Shown piece after piece: positions 1-7,893 of a stretch of DNA of 32,869 nucleotides (position 1 is its first letter; every line of letters begins with the position of its first letter). Made by a program: the position numbers and the translations under genes. Source of the stretch: Bacteroidales bacterium (lineage in GTDB: Bacteria > Bacteroidota > Bacteroidia > Bacteroidales > 4484-276); contig JACZJL010000039.1 of NCBI GenBank assembly GCA_014860585.1, positions 1-32,869 on the forward strand, in the 5' to 3' direction. The notes under the pieces are model-generated. The model was not told where the DNA came from, searched no databases, and was given only the letters and a program-made list of their open reading frames with translations.

Positions 1-47
1 CCAAACGTCCAATGCCAAAAAACAAGGAATCTTTGATTCCGTAGCTT

Positions 48-77
48 TTTCGAGCATCCCGCACCAAAGGTCGGGAC
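48..77. repeat. Dispersed palindromic repeat, copy 1
   Basis: This 30-bp segment recurs at 32589-32618 with one visible mismatch (A for G in the loop). Its core folds as a hairpin: TCCCG pairs with CGGGA and ACC with GGT, with a bulged C and a short loop. It sits just upstream of the split regulator gene. The rest of 1-117 is low-complexity pyrimidine-rich sequence, with CCCTTCAA-type units at about 89-112. Confidence 0.75.
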
Positions 78-117
78 GCCAAACGCCCAACCCTTCAACC
101 CTTCAACCCTTTCAGCA

Positions 118-1604
118 ATGATACCCAATAAAGAATCACAAAATGTTGAGTTCAAGCAGGGATGGCATGACGACTATCTGAAACACCTGTGTGCGTTTGC
201 AAATGGCCGGGGTGGCAAACTTTACCTGGGCATCAGCGATGACGGTACCGTTGTGGGAGTAAATAATGCCAAAAAGCTATTGGAAGACATTCCCAACAAA
301 GTCATTCAACGATTAGGAATCACAGTTGATGTGGAGCTAAAGGATTACAACCGTAAAGACTTGATCGAAATTATTGTAAACCCTGTTTCCGTTCCAATTT
401 CATACCATGGCAAATACTATATTCGCAGTGGAAGCACAGTGCAGGAGCTCAGCGGTCACGAACTCAGAAGGTTCATCCTACAAAAAGACAACATCTCCTG
501 GGATGAAATAACGATTCCGGACGCAAAAATTGATGATCTGGACGAACCATTGATAATGCGTTTTCTGTCAAAGGCTGTTGACACCAAAAGATTATCAGGT
601 GCTGCGATCAAAGAAGACATAAGTTTACTGTTAAATAGAGCCTGCCAGAAAACTCTCTATAATAGATTTTCAACGATTTATTTGCCCCGCCCTAAAGGGA
701 GTAAATCGTTGAAAATCATTGCTCCCTTTAGGGATGGGGTCAACAATGATTTTCAACATTAATAGTTTTCTGGCAGAGACTAAACAAGCTCGACCTGTTA
801 AACGATAAAGGCGAACTTACACGTGCAGCGATATTGCTTTTTGGAAAACGACCACGCAAATACATCCGCTCTGCCACGGTAAAGCTGGGACGATTTGGAG
901 ACTCTGACACTGATTTGATCAGCCATGACATTATTGAAGGAAGTATTCTCGACATGCCAGAACGTATCCTTGATCTGCTCAGGACAAAGTATTTGAGCTC
1001 ACCAATTTATTATGAAGGAATTGAGCGCAAGGAAAAATTAGAGTATCCCGAAAAAGCACTCCGGGAGGCATTACTTAATGCAATCGTGCACAGGGATTAT
1101 GGTGTGCAAACCGATGTAACAATTCGGGTGTACAGCAATAAGATCGTATTTTGGAACAGTGGTCCGTTGATTGCACCTTTAAACCTTGAATTGCTAAAAC
1201 AAGAACACCCTTCAAAAAGAAGAAACCCACTTATTGCAAATGTATTTTTTAGGTATGGATATATTGAGGCCTGGGGTAGAGGTATTCTTTTGATGATGGA
1301 AGAAGCTGCCAAAGCAGGCTTGCCTGAGCCTGTGCTTGAAGAATATGCCGGTGGTATACAGGTAACATTCTTGAAAAACAGCACAGAAACTGAAGGGAAA
1401 AGTGTGGAGAAAAGTGTGGAGAAAATAGTTGCTTTGATTTTAAACAATCCTTCTATTACCCAAAAAGAAATGGCAAAACAAACAGGATTATCAAGACGTG
1501 GGGTAGAAAAAAACATTGGCATTTTGAAAAAGAAGGGTGTAATCACACGCATCGGCCCTGCTAAAGGAGGCCACTGGCAAATAATTGACAGGCAAAAGGA
1601 ATAA
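118..1604 (+). pseudogene. AlbA_2/Schlafen-type ATP-binding transcriptional regulator, interrupted
   Basis: The reading frame is split in two. The first part (118-635) encodes an N-terminal AlbA_2 (divergent AAA-4/Schlafen) domain, seen in NVEFKQGW and FANGRGGKLYLGISDDG. The second part (785-1604) carries the HATPase_c_4/RecG-like C-terminal region (ALREALLNAIVHRDY, WGRGI) and a winged-helix domain near the end (ITQKEMAKQTGLSRRGVEKNI). Between them lies a palindromic insertion that ends the first frame at 762. The downstream frame is open again from just after 747, and the only start offered there is TTG at 834. Removing 636-784 joins the halves in frame as LLLNKLDLLND, predicting 445 residues, a normal family length. 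This family is usually regulatory; the target is unknown. Loss of full-length function is inferred. Confidence 0.88.
636..784. mobile_element. MITE-like nested palindromic insertion inside the regulator gene
   Basis: Terminal inverted repeats lie at 636-654 and 764-782, matching at 16 of 19 positions and including a perfect 13-bp core (CTGCCAGAAAACT). Inside are two overlapping perfect inverted repeats: GATTTTCAACGATTTA (665-680) with its complement at 702-717, and GTTGAAAATCATTG (708-721) with its complement at 744-757. Their loops are also complementary to each other over 12 bp (690-701 and 722-733). TAAA occurs at both junctions (632-635 and 781-784) and may be a target duplication, although it overlaps the right inverted repeat. 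No transposase is encoded, so any movement would need a transposase in trans. Confidence 0.82.
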
Positions 1605-1679
1605 CACGCATCCCGCGGATTCCCCGCCCTCGCCGGATGCAACGAAACCAACGTCAAACACCAAACATTTACACTGAGC

Positions 1680-1718
1680 CTTCGGCGTGAGACTTCGGCG
1701 TGAGACTTCGGCGTGAGC
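1680..1718. repeat. Tandem array, 3 x 13 bp (CTTCGGCGTGAGA)
   Basis: Three consecutive units at 1680-1692, 1693-1705 and 1706-1718 differ only in the last base of the third unit (C for A). The array directly abuts a second array with a different unit. Confidence 0.9.
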
Positions 1719-1754
1719 GCTCAGTCGAACGCTCAGTCGAACGCTCAGTCGAAC
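1719..1754. repeat. Tandem array, 3 x 12 bp (GCTCAGTCGAAC)
   Basis: Three identical 12-bp units lie at 1719-1730, 1731-1742 and 1743-1754, immediately after the 13-bp array. They are followed by GATTGCCGAAG, which partly complements the CTTCGGC of the first array. The two arrays look like independently expanded halves of one REP-like element. Units are too short, and without spacers, for CRISPR. Confidence 0.9.
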
Positions 1755-1808
1755 GATTGCCGAAGTGCCAAACAACAAACAACGAACAACAAATTGAGCG
1801 AAGCGAAA

Positions 1809-1832
1809 TCCCGAGAGTGAAGCGATTCGGGA
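1809..1832. repeat. Short REP-like hairpin
   Basis: TCCCGA at 1809-1814 is the exact complement of TCGGGA at 1827-1832 around a 12-base loop. It is embedded in GAGCGAAGCGAAATCCC-type sequence and resembles, but is not identical to, the CCCG...CGGG palindromes at 48-77 and 32562-32618. No U-tract follows, so it is not called a terminator. Confidence 0.6.
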
Positions 1833-2019
1833 CACTGAACACCAAACATAAAACCTGAAAAAATACAAACCCGGACTTTACAACTTGTAAATGTTCCTTT
1901 ATGCCTTTAAATTACTAAACCTCGAAACACTAAACTTCTCAACTTCCAAAACCTTCAACTCTTCAAACAAAAAATACAAAAACCGAAATTTACAATTCTA
2001 ATAATAAATATTCAAAGCA

Positions 2020-2793
2020 ATGAAAGTCTTAATACTTGCAGGAGGAATGGGAACTCGATTATCTGAAGAAACCATTCTAAAACCAAAACCTATGGTTGAA
2101 ATTGGTGGGAAACCCATTCTATGGCATATTATGAAATCATACTCATTTTATGGATTCAATGAATTTATTATACTCTGTGGTTACAAAGGCTATATGATTA
2201 AAGAATACTTTGCAAATTATTTTCTGCATATGGCTGATTTTACGATTGATATGGCTAATAACAGCATTACAAATCATAATTGCTATGCTGAGCCATGGAA
2301 GGTTACGCTGATTGATACTGGGCTTGAAACCATGACAGGCAGTAGAATCAAAAAGGTGAGGGCTTACATAGGGAATGAACCTTTCTTGCTTACTTACGGA
2401 GATGGGGTGTCTGATGTGAATATCAATGTGTTGATAAAATACCACAAAGAGCATGGGAAAGCGATAACCATAACCTCTGTACAACCTGAAGGGCGATATG
2501 GATCATTAGTAGTAAATCAGGAAAATAGAGTTTTGTCGTTTCAAGAAAAGCCAAAAGGAGATGGCGCTTGGGTTAATGCCGGTTTTTTCGTTTGTCAACC
2601 TGAAGTGTTTGATTACATACCTGATGGTGAAACGATAATTTTTGAAAGAGAACCCTTGGAAGGACTTGCAAAAGACGGAGAACTTTTTACCTACAAACAT
2701 GAAGGCTTTTGGAAACCAATGGATACCCAACGTGATAAAGGTCAGTTAGAGATATTAATTGAAAAAAATAAAGCGCCATGGATAAAATGGTAA
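2020..2793 (+). CDS. rfbF: Glucose-1-phosphate cytidylyltransferase
   Basis: Cytosolic enzyme that makes CDP-D-glucose from CTP and glucose 1-phosphate, the first committed step to CDP-3,6-dideoxyhexoses. The 257 residues match the length of the classical Salmonella RfbF. Visible motifs are the nucleotidyltransferase signature GGMGTRLSEET (residues 8-18), the activation-loop segment KPKPMVEIGGKPILWH (21-36), the metal-binding TYGDGVSD, and the conserved tail around EGFWKPMDTQRDK. The start is the first ATG after the repeat-rich leader, with no Shine-Dalgarno, as is normal for Bacteroidota. It overlaps rfbG by 16 nt, which suggests coupled translation. It is the first gene of the apparent operon. 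Confidence 0.96.
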   Translation: MKVLILAGGMGTRLSEETILKPKPMVEIGGKPILWHIMKSYSFYGFNEFIILCGYKGYMIKEYFANYFLHMADFTIDMANNSITNHNCYAEPWKVTLIDTGLETMTGSRIKKVRAYIGNEPFLLTYGDGVSDVNINVLIKYHKEHGKAITITSVQPEGRYGSLVVNQENRVLSFQEKPKGDGAWVNAGFFVCQPEVFDYIPDGETIIFEREPLEGLAKDGELFTYKHEGFWKPMDTQRDKGQLEILIEKNKAPWIKW

Positions 2794-3872
2794 AGGAAAA
2801 CATTTTCAGCGAAAGTTTTCTTGGACGCAAGGTTCTGATAACAGGACATACTGGTTTTAAAGGTTCTTGGCTTGCACTTCTATTGGATAAATTTGGTGCA
2901 AAGGTTTATGGATATGCGCTTGAGCCTCCAACAAATCCAAATTTATTTGAAGCAGCACGAATTAATGAGTTAATAACTTCTTACATTGCTGATATTCGCG
3001 ATTTTAAAAAATTGAACGATGTAATTAAGGAGGTCAACCCCGATCTAATTTTCCACATGGCTGCACAGGCTATTGTCAGGGAGTCTTATAAGAATCCTGT
3101 GGACACCTATTCTACTAATGTAATGGGTACAGTAAACCTCTTTGAAGCAATAAGGCAGAATCCAGGAAAAAGAGTTGTTATTAATGTGACTACTGATAAA
3201 TGTTATGAAAACCGCGAATGGTACTGGGGTTATCGCGAAAATGAACCATTGGGTGGGTATGATCCATACTCTAACAGTAAAGGATGTTCCGAATTAGTAA
3301 CATCATCTTTTAGAAACTCTTTTTTTAATCAGCATGATTTTGATAAACATGGTGTGGCACTGGCTTCAGCACGTGCAGGAAATGTTATTGGAGGCGGTGA
3401 CTGGGCGCCGGATCGGCTTATTCCTGATTTTATCAAAGCAATAAGCAGTGGCGAAAAATTGCTCATCAGAAGCCCTTACGCAATAAGACCATGGCAACAT
3501 GTGCTGGAACCTCTTACAGGGTACATGACATTAGCAGTAAAATTACTAGCTGATGGTCCAGCCTTTTCACAGGCATACAATTTTGGACCTGAGGATGCTG
3601 AGGCCAGAAATGTGGAATGGATCAGTAAAACTTTATGTGAATTATGGGGTGAAGGAGCGGAATATTCTATTGATTCCAATCCACAACCGCATGAAGCTAA
3701 ATACCTGAGGTTAGACTGTTCAAAAGCAAAAGCAGAGCTGGGCTGGGCACCTAAATGGAATGTCTATCAGGCGCTCCAAAGTATCGTTGAATGGAATAAA
3801 GCCTGGTTGCATAAAAAAGATGTGAGAAATGTTTGTTATCAACAAATTGAAAACTATTTAAAATTGCTGTAA
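2778..3872 (+). CDS. rfbG: CDP-glucose 4,6-dehydratase
   Basis: NAD-dependent short-chain dehydrogenase/reductase that turns CDP-glucose into CDP-4-keto-6-deoxyglucose. The Rossmann motif GHTGFKGS sits at residues 23-30 (G23-x2-G26-x2-G29). The catalytic region is clear: VTTDKCYENREWYWGYRE followed by the YSNSK (Y-x3-K) motif. RAGNVIGGGDW and the later RPWQHVLEPL are typical of this subfamily rather than of dTDP-glucose dehydratases. Length (364) is normal. The start at 2778 overlaps rfbF by 16 nt; a second ATG three codons on (2787) is also possible. rfbH follows after 3 nt. Confidence 0.96.
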   Translation: MDKMVKENIFSESFLGRKVLITGHTGFKGSWLALLLDKFGAKVYGYALEPPTNPNLFEAARINELITSYIADIRDFKKLNDVIKEVNPDLIFHMAAQAIVRESYKNPVDTYSTNVMGTVNLFEAIRQNPGKRVVINVTTDKCYENREWYWGYRENEPLGGYDPYSNSKGCSELVTSSFRNSFFNQHDFDKHGVALASARAGNVIGGGDWAPDRLIPDFIKAISSGEKLLIRSPYAIRPWQHVLEPLTGYMTLAVKLLADGPAFSQAYNFGPEDAEARNVEWISKTLCELWGEGAEYSIDSNPQPHEAKYLRLDCSKAKAELGWAPKWNVYQALQSIVEWNKAWLHKKDVRNVCYQQIENYLKLL

Positions 3873-3875
3873 ATC

Positions 3876-5189
3876 ATGAATGGACATCTTTTACTCCGTA
3901 ATGAAATCATTCAAAAAACAAAAGAATATTACAAAGCGCGTTTTGCAACTCAGGAATACACTCCGGGAAAAACACGCGTAAATTACGCCGGTCGTGTATT
4001 TAATGAAGATGAACTAGTAAATGCTATAGAAGCATCGCTGGACTTCTGGCTTACTGAAGGCCGTTTCTCTGAAGAATTTGCAGAAAAAATTTCCGACTTT
4101 TTAGGCATAGAACATGTGCTGTTGACCAATTCAGGTTCTTCAGCCAATTTACTTGCTTTTGCAGCATTAACATCCGAAAAACTTGGTGAGAAACGCCTAA
4201 AGCCCGGAGATGAAGTGATTTCAGTTGCTGCAGGTTTTCCCGCTACAGTAACTCCAATAATCCAATATGGACTTGTACCGGTTTTTGTTGATATCACAAT
4301 ACCTACGTACAATATTGATGTGGAAATGATGCGCAAAGCCATTACTCCGAAAACAAGATGTATTTTTATCGCTCACACGCTTGGCAATCCCTTTGATCTT
4401 GACGAAGTGATGCAATTGGCAAAAGAACACGACCTATGGGTTATAGAGGATAATTGTGATGCCTTTGGCAGCAAATACAAGGAAAAGAAAACCGGAACAT
4501 TCGGCCATTTATCAACTATTTCATTTTATCCGGCACACCACATTACTACAGGCGAAGGTGGTGCAATATGCACCAACAACCCTCATTTGGCAAACTTAGT
4601 TCGTGCTTTCCGCGACTGGGGTCGTGATTGCTATTGTGCAGGAGGGGAGAATAATACATGTGGAAAACGATTCAGTCAGCAATTTGGAAATTTGCCTTTT
4701 GGATATGATCATAAATATGTTTATTCTGAAGTTGGATACAATCTGAAAATGACAGACATTCAGGCTGCAATTGGCTCTGCTCAAATGGAAAAACTGGACT
4801 TTTTTGTAGAAGCCAGAAAGAAAAACTATCGTTCATGGCTTGAGATATTCTCTAAATATCCAAAATACTTCACATTGCCTGAAGCTACCCAAAATGCTGA
4901 TCCATCATGGTTTGCATTCATTGTAACGCTGAAGGATAATGTAACTTTTAAAAGAGATGAAATAACTTTTTTCCTAAACAACAATTTGATTGAAACCCGC
5001 AATCTTTTCGCGGGTAATATGATAAAACAACCTGGTTTCGTTGGCCGTAATTGGCGAGTTGCTGATCATCTCAATAATACCGACTACATTATGAATAATA
5101 CCTTTTTTCTGGGTACATATCCGGGTATAACTGAACCAATGTTCAGTTATGCCGAAGAGAAAATAGCCGAATTTATTAAAGCGTACTAG
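3876..5189 (+). CDS. rfbH: CDP-4-keto-6-deoxyglucose 3-dehydratase (E1)
   Basis: PMP-dependent, [2Fe-2S] enzyme that starts removal of the C3 hydroxyl to give the 3,6-dideoxy sugar. It has the aminotransferase fold, but the PLP-binding lysine is replaced by histidine in FYPAHHITTGEGG (H221 aligns with the Lys of aminotransferases), the hallmark of E1. The iron-sulfur cysteines match the known C-x57-C-x1-C-x7-C pattern exactly: C194, C252, C254 and C262. The length of 437 is typical of RfbH. These features together suggest a fully active enzyme. It needs electrons from an E3 reductase, and the next gene encodes a candidate. Confidence 0.96.
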   Translation: MNGHLLLRNEIIQKTKEYYKARFATQEYTPGKTRVNYAGRVFNEDELVNAIEASLDFWLTEGRFSEEFAEKISDFLGIEHVLLTNSGSSANLLAFAALTSEKLGEKRLKPGDEVISVAAGFPATVTPIIQYGLVPVFVDITIPTYNIDVEMMRKAITPKTRCIFIAHTLGNPFDLDEVMQLAKEHDLWVIEDNCDAFGSKYKEKKTGTFGHLSTISFYPAHHITTGEGGAICTNNPHLANLVRAFRDWGRDCYCAGGENNTCGKRFSQQFGNLPFGYDHKYVYSEVGYNLKMTDIQAAIGSAQMEKLDFFVEARKKNYRSWLEIFSKYPKYFTLPEATQNADPSWFAFIVTLKDNVTFKRDEITFFLNNNLIETRNLFAGNMIKQPGFVGRNWRVADHLNNTDYIMNNTFFLGTYPGITEPMFSYAEEKIAEFIKAY

Positions 5190-5194
5190 TCAAA

Positions 5195-5872
5195 ATGGCT
5201 GTCATTAAAAAGTATACTGCTGAGGTAGTGTCTGTTAAATCGGAAATAGCCGATGTATATACTGTGGAATTTTGTTCCAAAGGGAAACCCTTTAAATACG
5301 CACCGGGGCAATTTCTTCATCTTGCCCTTGATCAATACGATCCAAGTATGCAATGGCCTGAATCTCGCTGTTTTAGTATGCAATCGGCACCCGATGAAGA
5401 ATTCATAAGAATTACTTATGCAGTAAAAGGAAGCTTTACTCATAGGATGAAAGAAGAATTATCAGACGGGAAAATTGTCACACTCAAACTGCCTTACGGC
5501 GATTTGTTTACCCAACCTCATAGAAAAGAAAAAGTTGTTTTCATTGCCGGAGGCACGGGCATTACCCCATTCTTATCACTTTTTAATCATTTCTCGTTCA
5601 AGGAATATGTAAATCCTAGTATTTACATGGGCTTCCGCCGAAAGGCCTTTGACATATACGCTACTGAATTAAAACATGTTGAGCAGTTCATTCAATCAGT
5701 TTCCTATGAGGATTACAATGGTATGTTGGATATTAAATCTATTTTTCAAGCAAATGGGGTTGATAGTACATATTTTTTATCAGGCCCTCCTCAAATGATT
5801 AAACACTTTCGACAATACTTGATTATTAATAACGTGATGGAAAATCATGTCCTTACGGATGAATGGGAGTAG
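5195..5872 (+). CDS. FAD/NAD(P)H oxidoreductase, E3-like, lacking a ferredoxin domain
   Basis: Member of the ferredoxin-NADP+ reductase superfamily, placed directly after rfbH. It probably passes electrons from NAD(P)H to E1 for C3 deoxygenation. The FAD-binding motif RCFSMQSAP (58-66, the RxYS type) and the NAD-binding GGTGITPF (119-126) are clear, and the C-terminus has FLSGPPQM. Classical E3 (AscD/RfbI type) is about 330 residues with an N-terminal plant-type [2Fe-2S] domain. This protein is 225 residues, has no CxxxxCxxC cluster and starts directly with the flavin domain. Electrons may therefore reach the E1 cluster directly or through a separate ferredoxin. The start follows the rfbH stop by 5 nt. 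Confidence 0.85.
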   Translation: MAVIKKYTAEVVSVKSEIADVYTVEFCSKGKPFKYAPGQFLHLALDQYDPSMQWPESRCFSMQSAPDEEFIRITYAVKGSFTHRMKEELSDGKIVTLKLPYGDLFTQPHRKEKVVFIAGGTGITPFLSLFNHFSFKEYVNPSIYMGFRRKAFDIYATELKHVEQFIQSVSYEDYNGMLDIKSIFQANGVDSTYFLSGPPQMIKHFRQYLIINNVMENHVLTDEWE

Positions 5873-5917
5873 GTAAACGGGATTAAAAAAGGAACTTTAA
5901 ACTTAAAATAATTCAAA

Positions 5918-6706
5918 ATGATTTTATTTAGACACAACGATTTAGTTTTTGAACTGAGTACGCCTGAGTATGAACTTCCTGTTTTTGGTTTTAAGATAGG
6001 CGAGTTAAGATTGATTAATGCGTCAATTCCAAACACTACGAATTTTGATATCATACCCTTGTCAGGAATTATAAACTACTTTACCGAACATAATATTAGA
6101 ATTTGTACTTTTCGCGGCAAAGAAGATATCACAGTAGTAAGGGAACTCGAAAAGAGCGGATTCTTATTTGTAAGTTCTTATAATGTAGTGGAGTGTGCTA
6201 AAAATGACTTTAGACCTATAAACATAGTTTCTAAGTTTAATGTCGAGGTGGCAAAGGAAAGCGATTTTGATGAGATCCTGGCGATTGAAAAATTGGTGAA
6301 AGACTATTCAACTTTTTCTATCGATCCATTGATCAGTGACAATGCTTCATCAACAAGAAATGTAATAAGGGTTCGATCACATTTTTCGAAGAAGAATCAC
6401 CGAATTTATATTGTGAAAGTGGATTCAATTATTGCTGGGTTTATTCAATTTGTTATTGATTACGAAAACCGTATAGCACACACATTAAATGCAGCTATTA
6501 GACCAGAATATCAGGGGAATAATATTGGAAAAGTACTTTTTTCCGACTCTTTTGAAGCTGTTTTTAATGATAATTGTGATTTGATAACAAGCGATTATAG
6601 TACTCAAAATATTGGATCTGCAAGGCTGCATGAAAAGTGCAACTTTAAAATAATACGTCATGATATACATTTAAGACTTTTTTTAGAAAATATAAATTGT
6701 AAATAA
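5918..6706 (+). CDS. WecD-like GNAT N-acyltransferase
   Basis: Probable acyl-CoA-dependent N-acyltransferase acting on a nucleotide-linked amino sugar. The N-terminal half has the WecD-type opening (PVFGFKIGELR, about 21-31). The C-terminal half is a GNAT domain with the acyl-CoA-binding segment IRPEYQGNNIGKVLF and a later NIGSARLHEKCNFK. At 262 residues it is near the size of WecD relatives. It precedes an aminotransferase gene by one base, so the pair probably aminates and then acylates one sugar. The acyl group cannot be read from the sequence; acetyl is the default. Confidence 0.82.
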   Translation: MILFRHNDLVFELSTPEYELPVFGFKIGELRLINASIPNTTNFDIIPLSGIINYFTEHNIRICTFRGKEDITVVRELEKSGFLFVSSYNVVECAKNDFRPINIVSKFNVEVAKESDFDEILAIEKLVKDYSTFSIDPLISDNASSTRNVIRVRSHFSKKNHRIYIVKVDSIIAGFIQFVIDYENRIAHTLNAAIRPEYQGNNIGKVLFSDSFEAVFNDNCDLITSDYSTQNIGSARLHEKCNFKIIRHDIHLRLFLENINCK

Positions 6707-6707
6707 T

Positions 6708-7808
6708 ATGAACAATAAAATGATTTTAACTGCCGGCCCATCAATCACTCAAAAAGAGATTGACTATGTAAACGATGCCGTAAGAAACGGATGGAATGAA
6801 AATTGGGGCGATTACATTAAGAAATTTGAAAAATCATTCGCTGATTATATCGGCGTAAAACATGCACTCACCACTTCATCTTGTACCGGCGCGCTGCATC
6901 TTGCATTAGTTGCCCTGGGTGTCGGAAAGGGTGATGAGGTGATTGTCCCTGATATTTCCTGGGTGGCAACCGCAAGTGCGGTCCGATACGTAGATGCAAT
7001 CCCGGTATTTGCTGATGTATTGCCCGATTCGTGGTGTATAGATCCCAAAAGTATTGAACAGCGAATTACATCAAAAACCAAAGCTGTTATTCCGGTACAT
7101 CTTTATGGCCAGCCAGCCAACATGGCTGGGGTGATGAGAATTGCAAAAAAACACAATCTCAAGGTTGTCGAGGATGCTGCCCCTGCCATTGGTGCAGAAT
7201 TTGACCGCAAGCGAACCGGCAACTTTGGCGATATTGCCTGCTTTAGCTTCCAGGGTGCAAAACTCATGTCAACCGGCGAAGGTGGTATGATTGTGACAAA
7301 CAACTCTGAATTATTTGAAATACTAAAACACTATGCGGAACATGGAAGATCGTCAACCGGTTTCGACATCAGCGACATTGGTTTCAAATACAAGATGTCT
7401 AATATTCAGGCTGCTTTAGGTTTAGCACAATTAGAGCGTATCGGTGAATTGATTGATCGCAAAGAGCAATTATTCACCTGGTACTATAACGAGCTGAAAG
7501 ATATAGATGGATTGCTATTCAACAAAGTAAATACTGAAACCGAAAAATCGATCTATTGGATGAGTTCAATTGTGTTAAATAAGGATTTTGGAATCTCCCG
7601 GGATAAGTTAATTGAACAACTCAGAGACAATATGATAGACTCTCGCCCCTTCTTCCCCAAAATCAGTTCGTTTAGAATGTTTGAAGAGTGCAACAATCCA
7701 GTAGCTGAGCATATTTCAAAGAATGGTATTAACCTGCCAAGCGGACACGACAGAACTTATGAGGAAGTTAAATATATTTGCGATACAATCAAAAAAATAC
7801 TCTGTTGA
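6708..7808 (+). CDS. DegT/DnrJ/EryC1-family sugar aminotransferase
   Basis: PLP-dependent nucleotide-sugar aminotransferase of the perosamine-synthase-like group. The PLP lysine is K185 in FSFQGAKLMSTGEGGM, and the pyridine-binding Asp is in VVEDAAPAIGA (D156). TTSSCTGALHLAL (55-67) is the phosphate-binding region. The 366 residues are normal. Unlike RfbH it keeps the lysine, so it is a true aminotransferase. It lies between a GNAT and a YerE-like enzyme in a CDP-sugar operon. Its substrate could be CDP-4-keto-3,6-dideoxyglucose or the ketone of a YerE-type branch. An 85-bp gap with a T-rich run follows, but the stem there is too weak to call a terminator. Confidence 0.88.
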   Translation: MNNKMILTAGPSITQKEIDYVNDAVRNGWNENWGDYIKKFEKSFADYIGVKHALTTSSCTGALHLALVALGVGKGDEVIVPDISWVATASAVRYVDAIPVFADVLPDSWCIDPKSIEQRITSKTKAVIPVHLYGQPANMAGVMRIAKKHNLKVVEDAAPAIGAEFDRKRTGNFGDIACFSFQGAKLMSTGEGGMIVTNNSELFEILKHYAEHGRSSTGFDISDIGFKYKMSNIQAALGLAQLERIGELIDRKEQLFTWYYNELKDIDGLLFNKVNTETEKSIYWMSSIVLNKDFGISRDKLIEQLRDNMIDSRPFFPKISSFRMFEECNNPVAEHISKNGINLPSGHDRTYEEVKYICDTIKKILC

Positions 7809-7893
7809 TAATTAGTATGCCTGCTCTGCTAAATCATCAGCCTTTTTTTTACAATTAGACCATCGTGTTATTATACTGTTTTAAATTAAAACC

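Larger units (their letters stand above)
1605..2019. other. Repeat-rich intergenic leader before the sugar locus
   Basis: No credible gene is visible; antisense reading frames here are translations of the repeats. The stretch holds two short tandem arrays (1680-1754), a hairpin (1809-1832), then A/C-rich low-complexity DNA with many CAAAC and CTTCAA words up to rfbF. The promoter for the downstream operon should lie here, but I could not find a convincing Bacteroidota -33/-7 pair (TTG and TAnnTTTG), so none is annotated. Confidence 0.7.

Noticed and set aside
1680-1754. Possible CRISPR array
   Set aside because: The units are 12-13 bp, directly adjacent with no spacers, and no cas gene is in the window.
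1491-1868. Antisense ORF with repeated RLSVRLSVRLS peptide
   Set aside because: It is a translation of the tandem repeats plus the reverse of the regulator's 3' end; no domain and no coding pattern.
3876-5189. RfbH read as a normal DegT aminotransferase
   Set aside because: The PLP lysine is His, and the four cysteines fit the C-x57-C-x1-C-x7-C pattern of the E1 dehydratase exactly.
7809-7893. Rho-independent terminator or promoter between the aminotransferase and ThDP genes
   Set aside because: There is a run of eight Ts after a GCT...AGC pairing, but the stem is only about 3 bp. No clear -33/-7 pair could be placed either.
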